DNA of 64,000 bases from Altererythrobacter epoxidivorans (GCF_001281485.1 NZ_CP012669.1:310001-374000); one strand, 5' to 3'; positions 7,897 through 18,954 are shown, numbered from the stretch's first letter. Made by a program: numbers and translations. Notes: generated from the sequence alone by a model not told the origin.

Positions 7897-8822
7897 GCCC
7901 GACACTCAACCAGATGCGCGAGGCGCAGCGCGCACTTGAAACGCCGCTGTTTTCCGACCTTCCGGGGGACATCGCGGTCAGCTTCGAATTCTTCCCGCCC
8001 AAGTCGGACAAGATGGCCGACACGCTGTGGGAGAGCGTCCAGACGCTGAAACCGCTGGGGCCGCGTTTTGCCAGCGTAACCTATGGCGCGGGTGGTTCGA
8101 CACGTGAACGTACGCACCAGCAGGTCGTTCGCATCCAGAACGAGGCGGGCATTCCTGCCGCCGCGCACCTCACCTGTGTCGAAGCGACCCGCGAGCAGGT
8201 CGATGAAGTCGCGCGCCATTACTGGGAAGAGGGAATCCGTCACATCGTCGCCCTGCGCGGCGATCCGCCCGATGGACAATCGACCTACAGCCCCTATCCG
8301 GGCGGTTATGCCAATGCTGCCGAACTGATTGCAGGCCTGAAGAAGATCGCCGATTTCGAGATTTCGGTCGCCGCCTATCCGGAGGTCCACCCCGATAGCC
8401 CTGACGCTCAGGCGGACATCGACAATCTCAAGGCGAAATTCGACGCCGGTGCGACGCGTGCGATCACGCAGTTCTTCTTCGAGCCGGAATGCTTCTTTCG
8501 CTTCCGCGACCGCGCTGCCGCTGCCGGAATCGATGGCGAAATCGTGCCTGGCGTCATGCCGGTGCTGAGCTTTGCTGCAGTACAGCGGATGTCAGGCCTA
8601 TGCGGCACTGCGATCCCGCACTGGATGGAGGGTCTGTTCGAAGGGCTCGACGACCGGCCGCAGGCCCGCCAGTTGGTCAGTGCCACTATCGCGGCAGAAC
8701 TCTGTCGCAAGCTTTATGCAGGCGGTGTCCGCCAGTTCCATTTCTACACCCTCAACCGGGCCGAACTCAGCTATGCGATCTGCCACATGCTCGGCCTTCG
8801 CCCGAAGGGAGACGCTGCATGA
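7893..8822 (+). CDS. metF: Methylenetetrahydrofolate reductase
   Basis: 309 residues, the usual MetF length. It is an FAD enzyme that reduces 5,10-methylene-THF to 5-methyl-THF, the methyl donor for MetH encoded next. Visible hallmarks are SFEFFPPKSDKM near the N-terminus, SVTYGAGGSTRERT, HLTCVEATREQVDE, the ALRGDPPDG flavin-site segment, and QFFFEPECFFRF. It is joined by ATGA overlaps to genes on both sides, so translational coupling within a methionine operon is expected. Confidence 0.95.
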   Translation: MSPTLNQMREAQRALETPLFSDLPGDIAVSFEFFPPKSDKMADTLWESVQTLKPLGPRFASVTYGAGGSTRERTHQQVVRIQNEAGIPAAAHLTCVEATREQVDEVARHYWEEGIRHIVALRGDPPDGQSTYSPYPGGYANAAELIAGLKKIADFEISVAAYPEVHPDSPDAQADIDNLKAKFDAGATRAITQFFFEPECFFRFRDRAAAAGIDGEIVPGVMPVLSFAAVQRMSGLCGTAIPHWMEGLFEGLDDRPQARQLVSATIAAELCRKLYAGGVRQFHFYTLNRAELSYAICHMLGLRPKGDAA

Positions 8823-9868
8823 GCGCGCGTGAAAGACTGATCGAAGCGGCTTCGAAGCATGTGCTGGTTAAGGACGGTCCCTATGGCACCGAAATCCAGC
8901 GGGCGAAGCTATCGGCAGAAGATTACGCCGGCGACACCGGCCTTTCCCGCGACCAGAAGGGGAATAACGACCTCGTCAATCTGACTCAGCCGCAAGTCAT
9001 CCGTGCGATCTGCGACAGTTATATCGATGCAGGTGCGACGGTGCTCGCGACCAATACCTTCAATGCCAACCGCATCAGCCAGGCAGATTACGGTGCGGAA
9101 AGCCTCGTCCATGACATCAATGTCGCCGCAGCCCGCATTATCCGCCAGGCGTGCGACGATGCGACGGCGAAGGACGGCATTCCGCGCTTCGTCTGCGGCG
9201 CGATGGGACCAACCAACAAGACGTTGTCGCTTTCGCCCAAGGTCGAGGATCCGGGCTTCCGCGAAGTAACTTTCGATGAGGTGAAGGAGGTCTATCGCGA
9301 ACAGGCTGCCGCATTGCTGGAAGGTGGGGCGGAGTTCATCCTGGTCGAGACCGTGTTTGACACGCTCAACTGCAAGGCGGCGGTCATGGCGGTGAAGGAG
9401 CTGGAGCGCGATCTGGGTCGCGACATTCCGCTGATGATCTCGCTGACGCTGACCGATCTATCGGGGCGCAACCTGTCGGGGCACACGGTCGAGGCATTCT
9501 GGAACACCATGCGCCATGCAAAACCGGTTACGATCGGGCTCAATTGCAGTTTCGGCGCCGAACAGTTGCGGCCGCATGTGCAGCTGCTCGCCAAGGTCGC
9601 GGACACGCTTTTGATGGCCTATCCCAATGCCGGCCTGCCCAATGAAATGGGAGAATACGACGAACTGCCGGAAACGACGGCGAGCTTCCTCAAGCGCTGG
9701 GCGGAGAATGGCCGGGCCAACATCCTTGGCGGTTGCTGCGGATCGACACCGGCCCATATCGCCGCGATCGCGGCGGCGGTGAAGAATGTGACCGAACCGC
9801 GCCCGGTCCCCCAAATAGAGCCCGAAATGCGGCTTGCCGGACTTGAACCATTCACGATTGCCGCCTGA
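8819..9868 (+). CDS. metH: Methionine synthase, homocysteine-binding subunit (MetH N-terminal module)
   Basis: 349 residues corresponding only to the first TIM-barrel module of cobalamin-dependent methionine synthase. It binds homocysteine through zinc; the three cysteine ligands are C243 (GLNCSFG) and C306/C307 (GGCCGS). [10 protein letters not shown] near residue 17 is the barrel entry. Start ATG at 8819 overlaps the metF stop. The pterin, cobalamin and activation modules are encoded by the next gene, in a different frame with one base between stop and start, so this is a two-protein methionine synthase rather than a pseudogene: both frames are intact with clean boundaries at the interdomain linker. 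Confidence 0.93.
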   Translation: MSARERLIEAASKHVLVKDGPYGTEIQRAKLSAEDYAGDTGLSRDQKGNNDLVNLTQPQVIRAICDSYIDAGATVLATNTFNANRISQADYGAESLVHDINVAAARIIRQACDDATAKDGIPRFVCGAMGPTNKTLSLSPKVEDPGFREVTFDEVKEVYREQAAALLEGGAEFILVETVFDTLNCKAAVMAVKELERDLGRDIPLMISLTLTDLSGRNLSGHTVEAFWNTMRHAKPVTIGLNCSFGAEQLRPHVQLLAKVADTLLMAYPNAGLPNEMGEYDELPETTASFLKRWAENGRANILGGCCGSTPAHIAAIAAAVKNVTEPRPVPQIEPEMRLAGLEPFTIAA

Positions 9869-9869
9869 A

Positions 9870-12476
9870 ATGACCGATACGAATTCCACTGCCCGCTTCG
9901 TCAATATCGGCGAACGCACCAACGTTACCGGGTCGGCGCGGTTCAAGAAGCTGATCATGGCGGACGACTATGCCGCAGCGGTCGAAGTGGCTCGGCAGCA
10001 GGTCGAAAACGGCGCGCAGGTGATCGACGTCAACATGGACGAAGGCCTGCTCGACGCAAAGTCTGCGATGGAAACCTTCCTCAAGCTGATTGCGGCAGAA
10101 CCCGATATCGCCCGCGTGCCGGTGATGATCGACAGTTCGAAGTGGGAGGTGATCGAAGCGGGGCTGAAATGCGTTTCGGGCAAGCCCATCGTCAACTCGA
10201 TCAGCATGAAAGAAGGCGAAGAGGCATTTCTTCACCAAGCGAGGCTCTGCATGGACTACGGCGCCGCAGTCGTGGTCATGGCATTCGACGAGACGGGTCA
10301 GGCCGATACCAAAGACCGCAAGGTTGAGATTTGCGCGCGCGCCTATGATCTCCTCACCGGCATCGGCTTCCCACCCGAAGATATCATCTTCGATCCCAAT
10401 ATTTTCGCCGTGGCTACCGGTATCGAGGAACATGACCGCTACGGGCTCGACTTCATCGAAGCGGTGGCGGAGATCAAGTCACGCTGCCCGCATGCAAAGA
10501 CTAGCGGCGGCTTGTCGAACCTCAGTTTCAGTTTCCGCGGCAACGAGACTGTTCGCCGGGCAATGCACTCTGTGTTCCTCTATCACGCTATCCCGGCAGG
10601 GCTCGACATGGCGATCGTCAATGCCGGCCAGCTCGATATCTATGACGATATCGATCCTGCCCTGCGCGATGCGTGCGAGGACGTGATCCTGATGCGCCGC
10701 CCGGATGCGACCGAGCGGCTGATCGAACTTGCGGAAAGCTTCAAGGGCAAGAGCGCCGCCGACGAAAAAGCGGCAGAGGAATGGCGCGGTTGGCCGGTAG
10801 CGCGCCGGCTGGAACACGCCTTGGTAAAGGGGATCGACGCTTATGTCGTCGATGACACAGAAGAAGCGCGCCAGCAATTCGACCGTCCTATCGAAGTCAT
10901 CGAAGGGCCGCTGATGGACGGCATGAACGTCGTCGGCGACCTGTTCGGTTCGGGCAAGATGTTCCTGCCGCAGGTGGTGAAATCCGCCCGAGTGATGAAG
11001 AAGGCAGTGGCGCACCTCATCCCCTTCATCGAGGCGGAGAAGGAAGAAGGCGCCAAGGCCAAGGGCCGGATCGTCATGGCCACCGTAAAGGGCGATGTTC
11101 ACGATATCGGCAAGAACATCGTCGGCGTGGTTCTGCAGTGCAATGGCTACGAGGTCATCGATCTGGGCGTGATGGTGCCCTGGCAGGACATCCTGAAGAG
11201 CGCGCAGGACAACGATGCCGACATTATCGGGCTATCCGGCCTGATCACGCCGTCACTCGACGAGATGGTGACAGTGGCAGAGGAAATGACCCGCTCCGGC
11301 TTCCACGTACCGTTGCTGATCGGCGGCGCGACCACGAGCAAGGTTCACACTGCGCTGAAGATCGATCCGGCGTATGATGGTCCGGTGATACATGTCCTTG
11401 ATGCCAGCCGCGCTGTCGGTGTCGCATCGAAGCTGCTTTCCGACACGCAGAAGACCGGCTTCGTCGAAGAAACTGCGTGCGAATATGCCAAGGTGCGCGA
11501 GGCGCGCGAGGGCAAGGCGCCGAGCGTGCTCCTGACTTTGGAGGAAGCGCGGGCGAATTATTACGATGCCTATCTCAGCGACAAGGCGGCGCCGCCCGTG
11601 AAGCCCGGTATCCATGTATTCGAAGACTGGGACCTCGCGGACCTGCGCGAATATATCGACTGGACGCCGTTTTTCCGCGCGTGGGAATTGCATGGCAATT
11701 ATCCCGCGATCCTTGATGACGAGATCGTCGGCGACACCGCCCGAACGCTCAAGTCCGATGCCGATGCTATGCTCGACAGGATCATCGCCGAAAAATGGCT
11801 GGTGGCGAAGGGCGTGTGCGGTTTCTGGCCGTGCGCACGCGACGGGGACGATGTGACGCTGCACCTTGCAGAACAGGAAGAGCATGTGGTGCTGCCGTTC
11901 CTCCGCCAGCAGGTAAAGAAAAGCCGTGACCGGGCGAACATGTGCCTTGCCGATTTCATCGATCCTGCAGGTGACTGGATCGGCGGCTTTGCCGTCGGCA
12001 TTCATGGGATCGAGCCGCATTCAGCCCGCTTCAAGGATGAAAAGGACGATTATTCCGACATCCTGTTGAAGTCGCTTGCAGACCGATTTGCAGAGGCATT
12101 TGCCGAGCGCCTTCACCAGCATGTGCGCACGGACCTGTGGGGCTATGCACCGGGCGAACAGCTGGGCAACGAGGCGCTGATCAAGGAGCAGTATCGCGGT
12201 ATCCGCCCGGCGCCGGGCTATCCGGCGTGTCCCGACCACAGCCTGAAGCCGATCCTGTTCGACCTGCTCGATGCGCCTTCGAACGCAGGCCTGTCGTTGA
12301 CCGAGAATTTCGCCATGTTGCCGACCGCTGCCGTCAGCGGGTTTTATTTCGGTCATCCCGAAGCGCAATATTTCGGGGTCGCCCGCATAGGGCGCGACCA
12401 GTTGGAAGATTATGCCGCGCGCCGCGGCGTCGATATTGCTACGGCCGAGCGATGGCTGAGGCCCAATCTCGACTGA
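9870..12476 (+). CDS. metH: Methionine synthase, folate/cobalamin/reactivation subunit (MetH C-terminal part)
   Basis: 868 residues carrying the remaining MetH modules. Residues about 8-275 form the pterin-binding barrel ([42 protein letters not shown]). Residues about 315-405 are the helical cap and 400-520 the B12-binding fold, with the cobalt-ligating H411 in GDVHDIGKN. From about 540 to the end is the AdoMet activation domain ([12 protein letters not shown]), used to rescue oxidised cobalamin. It starts one base after the stop of the homocysteine subunit. The zinc-homocysteine barrel is absent, so activity must need the partner protein. Confidence 0.94.
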   Translation: MTDTNSTARFVNIGERTNVTGSARFKKLIMADDYAAAVEVARQQVENGAQVIDVNMDEGLLDAKSAMETFLKLIAAEPDIARVPVMIDSSKWEVIEAGLKCVSGKPIVNSISMKEGEEAFLHQARLCMDYGAAVVVMAFDETGQADTKDRKVEICARAYDLLTGIGFPPEDIIFDPNIFAVATGIEEHDRYGLDFIEAVAEIKSRCPHAKTSGGLSNLSFSFRGNETVRRAMHSVFLYHAIPAGLDMAIVNAGQLDIYDDIDPALRDACEDVILMRRPDATERLIELAESFKGKSAADEKAAEEWRGWPVARRLEHALVKGIDAYVVDDTEEARQQFDRPIEVIEGPLMDGMNVVGDLFGSGKMFLPQVVKSARVMKKAVAHLIPFIEAEKEEGAKAKGRIVMATVKGDVHDIGKNIVGVVLQCNGYEVIDLGVMVPWQDILKSAQDNDADIIGLSGLITPSLDEMVTVAEEMTRSGFHVPLLIGGATTSKVHTALKIDPAYDGPVIHVLDASRAVGVASKLLSDTQKTGFVEETACEYAKVREAREGKAPSVLLTLEEARANYYDAYLSDKAAPPVKPGIHVFEDWDLADLREYIDWTPFFRAWELHGNYPAILDDEIVGDTARTLKSDADAMLDRIIAEKWLVAKGVCGFWPCARDGDDVTLHLAEQEEHVVLPFLRQQVKKSRDRANMCLADFIDPAGDWIGGFAVGIHGIEPHSARFKDEKDDYSDILLKSLADRFAEAFAERLHQHVRTDLWGYAPGEQLGNEALIKEQYRGIRPAPGYPACPDHSLKPILFDLLDAPSNAGLSLTENFAMLPTAAVSGFYFGHPEAQYFGVARIGRDQLEDYAARRGVDIATAERWLRPNLD

Positions 12477-13393
12477 GTGCGCTGCCGCGCGGACGGATGG
12501 TTGCGTTAGGCGGCAGCGTGTTGTTGCTCGCCTATGTCGCGCTCTGGCTGCTTGTTCCGCACGATTTGTCCCTGCTTGCGGAATTGTGGTTCCTGCCCGG
12601 TATCGGGGTCGTCGGAGCGATCATTGCGAATACCTCGGGAACAGGCGGAGGCGTTGTTTTCGTTCCCGTTTTCAATGCATTGCGCGAATGGAACGTAATG
12701 AATTTGTCGCCGCTGCAGGTCGTCGGCGTTTCGATGGGTATCCAGAGCTTCGGAATGACGATGGGGGCGTTGCGCTGGACGGATCGCCTGTTTCACCAAC
12801 CGCAGGCGGATGCATTGCATGCCAATGTGCAGGTCCGGGATTTCTTCGTGGTGGCGCTCGGTGTTCTCGCGCTGTCCTTGCCCGCGATGCTGCTGACGCA
12901 GCGAGTTACGTCCTTCGATCAGAACGCCGTGCTGCTTGGATATAAGGCGTTCTCCATCCTGCTCGGCATCGCGCTCGTCGCATCCACATGGACGGTCAAT
13001 TTTGCGAAGCCGGAAAAGGAGCGCCTCGAGCGTGTCGATATGGCTGTGCTGCTATGCCTCGCAGTGCCAGGAGGAATCCTGACTGCGCTGTTTTCGGTAG
13101 GGGTGGGAGAGCTTGTCGCGCTCTACCTGTTCATCCGCCACTATCCGGTGCTGCTATGTACCGGAGCGGCATGCCTCATATCCTCGGTAAGCGTCATCGC
13201 CGGCTCGATCTGGCATATCGATGCAGGCACGATCCAGTGGGAGGTGGTTCTGCTGGCCGGACCTGGCGCTGTGCTGGGTGGTTTCCTTGCCCGACCGATT
13301 GCCCTGTGGCTTGGCGCTCGGCGGCTCAAGACGCTGGACGGAACATGGATCGTGCTGTCGGCGCTCTATCTCCTGTGGCTCAATTGGATTTAG
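12452..13393 (+). CDS. TauE/SafE-family sulfite/anion exporter
   Basis: 313-residue membrane protein with about eight hydrophobic segments. The family signature is visible in [23 protein letters not shown] near residues 50-75 and again as the second repeat around [19 protein letters not shown]. TauE/SafE proteins move sulfite or organosulfonates across the inner membrane. The ATG at 12452 lies inside metH, giving a 25-base overlap; ATG at 12497 is an alternative that still keeps all helices. Co-transcription with methionine genes suggests a role in sulfur handling, but the cargo is unproven. Confidence 0.8.
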   Translation: MAEAQSRLSALPRGRMVALGGSVLLLAYVALWLLVPHDLSLLAELWFLPGIGVVGAIIANTSGTGGGVVFVPVFNALREWNVMNLSPLQVVGVSMGIQSFGMTMGALRWTDRLFHQPQADALHANVQVRDFFVVALGVLALSLPAMLLTQRVTSFDQNAVLLGYKAFSILLGIALVASTWTVNFAKPEKERLERVDMAVLLCLAVPGGILTALFSVGVGELVALYLFIRHYPVLLCTGAACLISSVSVIAGSIWHIDAGTIQWEVVLLAGPGAVLGGFLARPIALWLGARRLKTLDGTWIVLSALYLLWLNWI

Positions 13394-13474
13394 CCTCTCG
13401 ACGGCGATTGACCGCCGCGCAGCAATAGAGCAGAGCGAAGCCGTCGCCGCGGAAGCGATTCTGCGGACGTATCA

Positions 13475-13665
13475 GCGGGAGAGATCGACCGGGTTGCAAG
13501 CCCGGGAGGCGCCGAAGGAGCAACCGCCCCGGAAACTCTCAGGCAAAGGGACCGCGATACGATCGACACTCTGGAAAGCGCAGGTCCGGCTGGGGCTTGC
13601 CACCGAAGGGGAAGGCTGGATCACCTATCCGGCTAAGCTCTCAGGTTTCCCGACAGAGGGGGCGC
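13475..13665 (+). promoter_or_regulatory. Tandem glycine riboswitch (gcvT element)
   Basis: Two consecutive aptamers. The first has the conserved GGGAGAGA start (13477), GCGCCGAAGGAGCAA (13510-13524) and AACTCTCAGGCAAAGGGACC (13534). The second has CTCTGGAAAGCGC (13569), CACCGAAGGGGAAGGC (13600) and GCTCTCAGG (13637), closed by CTCTG/CAGAG pairing (13569-13573 with 13654-13658). It lies directly before gcvT. Glycine binding normally turns expression of the cleavage system on. Confidence 0.95.
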
Positions 13666-13699
13666 GTAACGTACGTTTCAGCGTGAGACGTCGTGCGCC
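13661..13699 (+). promoter_or_regulatory. Hairpin between glycine riboswitch and gcvT start (candidate expression platform)
   Basis: GGCGC (13661) pairs with GCGCC (13695), and inside it ACGTTTC (13673) pairs with GAGACGT (13685) around a 5-base loop. It ends immediately before the presumed gcvT Shine-Dalgarno (GGGGA at 13706). There is no T tract, so control would be translational rather than by termination. Inference from base pairing only. Confidence 0.45.
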
Positions 13700-13717
13700 T
13701 TGAGCGGGGAATGCGAT

Positions 13718-14848
13718 TTGAGCGACAACGAAACTCCTGAAGAACTGCCGCTGGACAAGCTGCCACTCGACGCGTGGCATCGCGCGCATGGCGCTCGCAT
13801 GGTGCCGTTTGCCGGGTATGAAATGCCGATCCAGTACGAAGGCATCGTGGCCGAACACGAATGGACCCGCAACAGTGCCGGCCTGTTCGATGTCAGTCAC
13901 ATGGGCCAGCTGCTGCTCTCGGGTCCCGATCTCGACGCCGCGGTGGAAGCCGTCTTGCCGATCGACCTGTCGACCCTGAAGCTTGGCCAGCAACGCTATT
14001 CGCTGCTGCTCGACGAAGATGGCGGCGTTCTCGACGACCTGATGGTCTCGCGTTGGCCGGATAGCCTGTATCTCGTGGTCAACGGCGCGACCAAGTGGGA
14101 CGATATCGGCCATCTGCGCGAACACCTGCCCGACGAGATCACCCTCAACCACCTCGACGAGCAGGCGCTGCTGGCGCTGCAGGGGCCCAAGGCGGCAGAC
14201 GCGCTGGCGCGCCATGCGACAGGTGAGTACCCGCTTTCGGCTCTGACCTTCATGAAGTTCGGCCGCTTCACCATCGCGGGCCACGACGTGACTATCGCCC
14301 GCGCTGGCTACACCGGCGAAGACGGTTTCGAGATTTCGCTCCCCGGCCATGCGGCGGCGGAAATCGCCGACCTGCTGTGCGGCGAACCCGAAGTGAAACC
14401 AATCGGCCTCGGCGCGCGCGACAGCCTGCGCCTCGAGGCGGGCCTGCCGCTTTACGGCCACGACCTTTCGCCTGAAACCTCGCCCATCGAAGCAGGTCTG
14501 GTGTTCGGCATCAACAAGCGCCGCCGGACCGAAGGCGGCTATCCCGGTGCGACACGGATCAACCGCGAGATCGCAGACGGCACCGCGCGCAAGTGGGTCG
14601 GCCTGAAACTCGATGGACGTATGCCTGCACGTGAAGGCGCCGAGGTTTTCGTTGGCGACAGCAAGGTCGGCACGGTCACCAGCGGCGGTTTTTCACCGAC
14701 GCTCGGCGCACCCATCGCGATGGCCTATGTCGCGGCCGTCCATGCAGAACATGGCACCGCGCTCGAAATCGAAGTTCGTGGCAAGCGACTTGCTGCCACC
14801 GTTTCACCCATGCCTTTTGTCCCCCATCGCTATTTCCGAGGGAGTTGA
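13718..14848 (+). CDS. gcvT: Aminomethyltransferase, glycine cleavage T protein
   Basis: 376 residues. It transfers the aminomethyl carbon of glycine from lipoyl-GcvH to tetrahydrofolate, giving methylene-THF and ammonia. Family segments are [17 protein letters not shown] near the N-terminus, [17 protein letters not shown], the [22 protein letters not shown] substrate region, and [20 protein letters not shown] use the TTG at 13718, which follows GGGGA by about eight bases; a TTG at 13700 in frame is an alternative without a good ribosome site. First gene of the gcv operon. Confidence 0.93.
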   Translation: MSDNETPEELPLDKLPLDAWHRAHGARMVPFAGYEMPIQYEGIVAEHEWTRNSAGLFDVSHMGQLLLSGPDLDAAVEAVLPIDLSTLKLGQQRYSLLLDEDGGVLDDLMVSRWPDSLYLVVNGATKWDDIGHLREHLPDEITLNHLDEQALLALQGPKAADALARHATGEYPLSALTFMKFGRFTIAGHDVTIARAGYTGEDGFEISLPGHAAAEIADLLCGEPEVKPIGLGARDSLRLEAGLPLYGHDLSPETSPIEAGLVFGINKRRRTEGGYPGATRINREIADGTARKWVGLKLDGRMPAREGAEVFVGDSKVGTVTSGGFSPTLGAPIAMAYVAAVHAEHGTALEIEVRGKRLAATVSPMPFVPHRYFRGS

Positions 14849-14850
14849 GA

Positions 14851-15222
14851 ATGCCGCGTTACTTTACCGATGAGCATGAATGGATCGACGTCGACGGCGA
14901 CACTGCGACAGTCGGCATCACCGATTACGCGCAGGAACAGCTGGGCGATATCGTCTTCGTCGAACTGCCTGCACCCGGCACCGCGCTGACCAAGGGCGGC
15001 GATGCAGCAGTGGTCGAAAGCGTCAAGGCGGCGAGCGATGTCTATGCCCCGATCGACGGCGAGGTGAGCGAGGCAAATTCGGCACTGGAAGACGATCCCG
15101 CACTCGTGAACACCGCGCCCGAAGGCGAAGGCTGGTTCTTCAAGATGACCGTGGGCGATGCCGGCCAGCTCGAAGGGCTGATGGACGAAGCCGGTTACAA
15201 GAGCTTCTGCGACTCCCTCTAA
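14851..15222 (+). CDS. gcvH: Glycine cleavage H protein
   Basis: 123 residues, standard size. It carries the lipoyl arm that shuttles the aminomethyl group between GcvP, GcvT and the L protein. The lipoylated lysine is K59 in [14 protein letters not shown]. Start ATG at 14851 has GAGGGAG upstream and follows gcvT by two bases. Neighbouring gcvT, gcvPA and gcvPB complete the specific subunits; the L protein (lipoamide dehydrogenase) is not in the window. Confidence 0.96.
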   Translation: MPRYFTDEHEWIDVDGDTATVGITDYAQEQLGDIVFVELPAPGTALTKGGDAAVVESVKAASDVYAPIDGEVSEANSALEDDPALVNTAPEGEGWFFKMTVGDAGQLEGLMDEAGYKSFCDSL

Positions 15223-15234
15223 AGGCGACAACCC

Positions 15235-16596
15235 ATGCGCTACCTGCCCCTGACCGATACCGACCGCAGCGAAATGCTGGCCAAGGTCGGTGCTTCTACG
15301 ATCGATGACCTGTTCGTCGATGTACCCGAGGAAGCTCGTCTCGACGGCCCGATCCACGGCCTGCCGATGCATGCTAGTGAAATGGCGGTCGAGCGGCACA
15401 TGCGCCTGCTCAGCAAGAAGAACCTTGCCGCTGCCGACGCACCGTTCTTCCTTGGGGCAGGGGCCTATCGCCACCATGTCCCGGCGAGTGTCGACCACAT
15501 CATCCAGCGCGGCGAGTTCCTGACAGCCTATACGCCCTACCAGCCGGAAATCGCGCAGGGCACGCTGCAGATGCTGTTCGAATTCCAGACACAGGTGGCG
15601 AAGCTTTACGGCTGCGCCGTGGCGAACGCATCGATGTATGACGGTTCTACTGCGTGCTGGGAGGCGGTTGCCATGGCCACCCGCGTGACCCGCCGCAATA
15701 AGGCGGTGTTGTCGGGCGCCCTTCACCCCCACTACACCGAAGTCGTCAAAACGATGGCGAAGTTCACCGGCGATACGATCGCCGACAGTTCGCCTTCGAT
15801 CCAGCCGAGTCCCGACAATGTCGGTCTGATCGCCCGCATCGATGAGGACACTGCCTGCGTCGTGGTGCAGTATCCCGACATCCTCGGCCGCATTCCCGAC
15901 CTGACCGAAATCGCCGAAGCTGCCCATGCCAAGGGTGCTCTGCTGGTCGCAGTCAATACCGAGCCTGTGGCGCTTGGCGCGATCAAGAGTCCGGGTGAAC
16001 TCGGCGCCGACATCGTCGTTGGCGAAGGGCAGGCGATCGGCGTCGGCCTGCAGTTCGGCGGACCTTTCCTCGGCCTGTTCGCAGTGCGCGATCCCAAGCA
16101 CGTGCGGCAAATGCCTGGTCGTCTGTGCGGCGAAACTGTCGATGCAGAGGGCAAGCGCGGCTTCGTGCTGACGCTTTCCACGCGCGAGCAGCACATCCGG
16201 CGCGAGAAGGCGACGTCGAACATCTGCACCAATTCGGGCCTCTGCGCGCTGGCTTTCAGCGTGCACATGACCTTGCTCGGCGAAAAGGGCTTGCGCCGCC
16301 TCGCTGCCGAAAACCACCGGCTCGCCTGCATTGCTGCCGATCGCCTGGCCAGGGTTCCGGGGGTTACCGTGCTCAACGAATTGTTCTTCAATGAATTCAC
16401 TATTCGCATTGAAGCTGATGCTCGGCAGGTCGTCAGGGATCTCGCGGACCAGGGCGTGCTCGCGGGTGTCTCGCTCGGCCGCCTCTACCCCCAGGTCGAA
16501 GAATTTTCCGACAGCTTGCTTGTCGCCGTGACCGAAACGACGAGCGAGGAAGATATCGAAACCCTTGCCGTCGCACTCGAGGAGGCGCTGTCATGA
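15235..16596 (+). CDS. gcvPA: Glycine dehydrogenase (decarboxylating) subunit 1
   Basis: 453 residues, the N-terminal half of P protein in organisms with split Gcv[20 protein letters not shown] is the typical start, followed by [18 protein letters not shown] and [18 protein letters not shown]. This half lacks the PLP lysine and forms the heterotetramer with subunit 2 that decarboxylates glycine. It starts 13 bases after gcvH; its stop overlaps the next gene by four bases (ATGA at 16593), implying coupled synthesis. Confidence 0.95.
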   Translation: MRYLPLTDTDRSEMLAKVGASTIDDLFVDVPEEARLDGPIHGLPMHASEMAVERHMRLLSKKNLAAADAPFFLGAGAYRHHVPASVDHIIQRGEFLTAYTPYQPEIAQGTLQMLFEFQTQVAKLYGCAVANASMYDGSTACWEAVAMATRVTRRNKAVLSGALHPHYTEVVKTMAKFTGDTIADSSPSIQPSPDNVGLIARIDEDTACVVVQYPDILGRIPDLTEIAEAAHAKGALLVAVNTEPVALGAIKSPGELGADIVVGEGQAIGVGLQFGGPFLGLFAVRDPKHVRQMPGRLCGETVDAEGKRGFVLTLSTREQHIRREKATSNICTNSGLCALAFSVHMTLLGEKGLRRLAAENHRLACIAADRLARVPGVTVLNELFFNEFTIRIEADARQVVRDLADQGVLAGVSLGRLYPQVEEFSDSLLVAVTETTSEEDIETLAVALEEALS

Positions 16597-18200
16597 ACGC
16601 ACCGAACAAGAGCGGCTGGAAGCCGGAAATGAATGCTAGCGAAGACGGCATGCACAACGGTCCGGCAACGGTAACCGGCAACCGGGCGTTGATGCTCGAA
16701 GAACCGCTGATCTTCGAGATCGGCCATGCCGAAACTACTGGTGTCGACCTGCCTGAAATCTCCGAGGGACGAAGCCGCCTCGGAAGTTTCGCGCGCAACG
16801 AAACTATCGGACTTCCCGGCCTGACCGAGCCGGAAACGGTGCGTCACTATACGCGCCTCAGCCGCCAGAACTATGCCATCGACCTTGGTCTGTTCCCGCT
16901 CGGCAGCTGCACGATGAAGCACAACCCGCGCCTCAACGAAAAGGTCGCGCGGATGCCCGGCTTTGCCGATGTCCACCCCTTGCAACCACAAGGCACGGTG
17001 CGCGGCGCACTGGAAGTGATCAACGAGCTGGCCGAATGGCTGCTGAAGCTGACCGGAATGCACGGGGTTGCGATGAGCCCCAAGGCAGGGGCGCACGGCG
17101 AGCTCTGCGGGATCCTGTGCATCCGTGCCGCTCTCGAAGCGCGCGGAGATGCGCGCGAGGTCGTGCTGGTGCCGGAAAGTGCCCATGGCACCAATCCGGC
17201 GACTGCCGCCTTTGCCAACTACCGCGTGGAAAATATTCCCGCGAACGAGGATGGCCGCGTTGACCTGGAAGCGCTCAAGGCGCGGCTCGGTCCCGATGTC
17301 GCTGCAGTCATGATCACCAATCCCAATACCTGCGGATTGTTCGAGCGTGACATGAAAGCGATTTCCGATGCGGTGCATGAAGCGGGCGGCTTCGTTTACT
17401 GCGATGGTGCCAACTTCAACGCCATCGTCGGCAAAGTGCGCCCGGGCGATCTTGGCGTCGATGCGATGCACATCAACCTTCACAAGACATTCTCCACCCC
17501 GCATGGCGGCGGCGGCCCCGGCTCGGGCCCGGTGGTCCTGTCGGAAGCATTGAGCCCGTTCGGCCCGCTTCCCTTCACCGCGCGGACCGCCGATGGCGTC
17601 GTCCATCTGGCGGAAGAAGAGAACGCAGCAGAATTCGGTCACACGCAGGCATTTGGCCGCATGACCGCCTTTCACGGCCAGATGGGCATGTTTACCCGCG
17701 CCCTGTCCTATATCCTCAGCCACGGCGCCGATGGATTGAAGCAGGTGGCAGAGGACGCCGTGCTCAACGCCAATTACATCCTGCGCAGCCTCGAAGACCT
17801 GCTCGACGCGCCGTTCGCAGCAAGTGGTCCCTGCATGCACGAGGCGCTCTTCGGAGATCAGGGTTTTGCCGAAGGGCTTTCGACGCTCGATCTTGCCAAG
17901 GCGCTGATCGACGAAGGCTATCATCCGATGACCATGTATTTCCCGTTGGTGGTGCATGGCGCGATGCTGGTCGAACCGACCGAAACCGAAAGCAAGGCCT
18001 CGCTCGACCAGTTCATCGCTGCGCTGCGCGGTGTCGCAGAGCGTGCGCTGGCCGGCGATGAGAGCATGAAGCAGGCGCCCTATTACGCGCCGCGCCGCAG
18101 GCTCGACGAAACACAGGCTGCGCGAAAGCCGGTGTTGGCCTGGCACGAACCGGCGCCTCCGGCCGGAACGCCTACATTGAGCGAGCAGGGCGGGAGCTGA
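16593..18200 (+). CDS. gcvPB: Glycine dehydrogenase (decarboxylating) subunit 2
   Basis: 535 residues, the PLP-binding half of split P protein. The Schiff-base lysine is K298 in [19 protein letters not shown], which also supplies the glycine-rich phosphate loop. [15 protein letters not shown] and [15 protein letters not shown] are further family segments. The first 25 residues are a variable extension. With subunit 1 it releases CO2 from glycine and loads GcvH. Last recognised gcv gene; an Nmad3-like gene starts 22 bases downstream. Confidence 0.95.
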   Translation: MNAPNKSGWKPEMNASEDGMHNGPATVTGNRALMLEEPLIFEIGHAETTGVDLPEISEGRSRLGSFARNETIGLPGLTEPETVRHYTRLSRQNYAIDLGLFPLGSCTMKHNPRLNEKVARMPGFADVHPLQPQGTVRGALEVINELAEWLLKLTGMHGVAMSPKAGAHGELCGILCIRAALEARGDAREVVLVPESAHGTNPATAAFANYRVENIPANEDGRVDLEALKARLGPDVAAVMITNPNTCGLFERDMKAISDAVHEAGGFVYCDGANFNAIVGKVRPGDLGVDAMHINLHKTFSTPHGGGGPGSGPVVLSEALSPFGPLPFTARTADGVVHLAEEENAAEFGHTQAFGRMTAFHGQMGMFTRALSYILSHGADGLKQVAEDAVLNANYILRSLEDLLDAPFAASGPCMHEALFGDQGFAEGLSTLDLAKALIDEGYHPMTMYFPLVVHGAMLVEPTETESKASLDQFIAALRGVAERALAGDESMKQAPYYAPRRRLDETQAARKPVLAWHEPAPPAGTPTLSEQGGS

Positions 18201-18222
18201 TCCCGCCCGCTGCGGGCAGGCC

Positions 18223-18942
18223 ATGCGCATCGTCTTCAGCCGCAAGGGGTTCGACAGCGCTGCCGGTGGCGGCGCATCGCCGATCGTCAACGGTCGTCCG
18301 CTAAGCCTGCCGATCCCGGCGGGCGCGGCCAGCGCGACGACCTATGGCGCCCTGGGCCTGGGTGCGCATGCCGCAGCCGCCAGCCGCGGCAAGTTCGGAC
18401 CTGATGACCTTTGCCATCACGATCCCATGTTCACGGATGCCGGTGAATGCCTGTTCGGGCAATGCGGCGCAGCTCAAACCCACCTTGAGCGTCAGGGCGT
18501 TGGCATCGGCGACGTATTCCTGTTCTTCGGGCTGTTCCGGGAGGAGGAGAGCGGTGAGCCACACCACCGCATTTTCGGCTATCTGAAAGTCGAGGAAATC
18601 GTACCACTGGCCCATGGCGCGCCGGAGGAATTGCTTGCGATCTCACATCCGCATGCCCTCGCAATGCATCACAGGAACGATGTCATCTACCGCGGTCCGG
18701 GCAAGGTGGCAGCTCGGGCGAGCAACGCATTGCGTCTGACGGTAGCTGGCGGACCGCCGACCTTGTGGCACCGGCCCGAATGGCTCAGGCGCGGTGGGCT
18801 TTCCTATCATGACAAGCCCGAACGCTGGCTGCACGGCAAGCGGCTAAAAGCCGTGGCGCGCGGACAGGAGTTCGTTGCCGATATCGGCAGGCGCCAGGCA
18901 CCGCGCGACTGGCTTGCCTCGATACTGGAAGAGATCGGTTAG
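18223..18942 (+). CDS. Nmad3-like protein (putative nucleotide-modification-associated domain 3)
   Basis: 239 residues. The N-terminus MRIVFSRKGFDSAAGGGASP followed by PIVNGRPLSLPIP matches what I recall as the hallmark of the Nmad3 family, first proposed from comparative genomics of phage and bacterial DNA-modification loci; no biochemical activity is known to me. Later conserved-looking segments are GDVFLFFGLFREE, HRIFGYLKVEEIV, HPHALAMHHRNDVIY and LTVAGGPPTLWHRPEWL. There is no signal peptide or membrane segment. It starts 22 bases after gcvPB on the same strand, so it is likely under the glycine riboswitch. Family call is from memory of motif, not a search. Confidence 0.6.
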   Translation: MRIVFSRKGFDSAAGGGASPIVNGRPLSLPIPAGAASATTYGALGLGAHAAAASRGKFGPDDLCHHDPMFTDAGECLFGQCGAAQTHLERQGVGIGDVFLFFGLFREEESGEPHHRIFGYLKVEEIVPLAHGAPEELLAISHPHALAMHHRNDVIYRGPGKVAARASNALRLTVAGGPPTLWHRPEWLRRGGLSYHDKPERWLHGKRLKAVARGQEFVADIGRRQAPRDWLASILEEIG

Positions 18943-18954
18943 CAGGCGCTCGGA

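Noticed and set aside
16485..18290. Long open frame (about 600 codons) antisense to gcvPB
   Set aside because: It is a codon-bias shadow: Arg/His/Gly-rich translation without domain sense, exactly opposite a well supported gene. Similar antisense frames over gcvPA, accA-type, DUF885 and dinB/carboxylase regions were rejected for the same reason.
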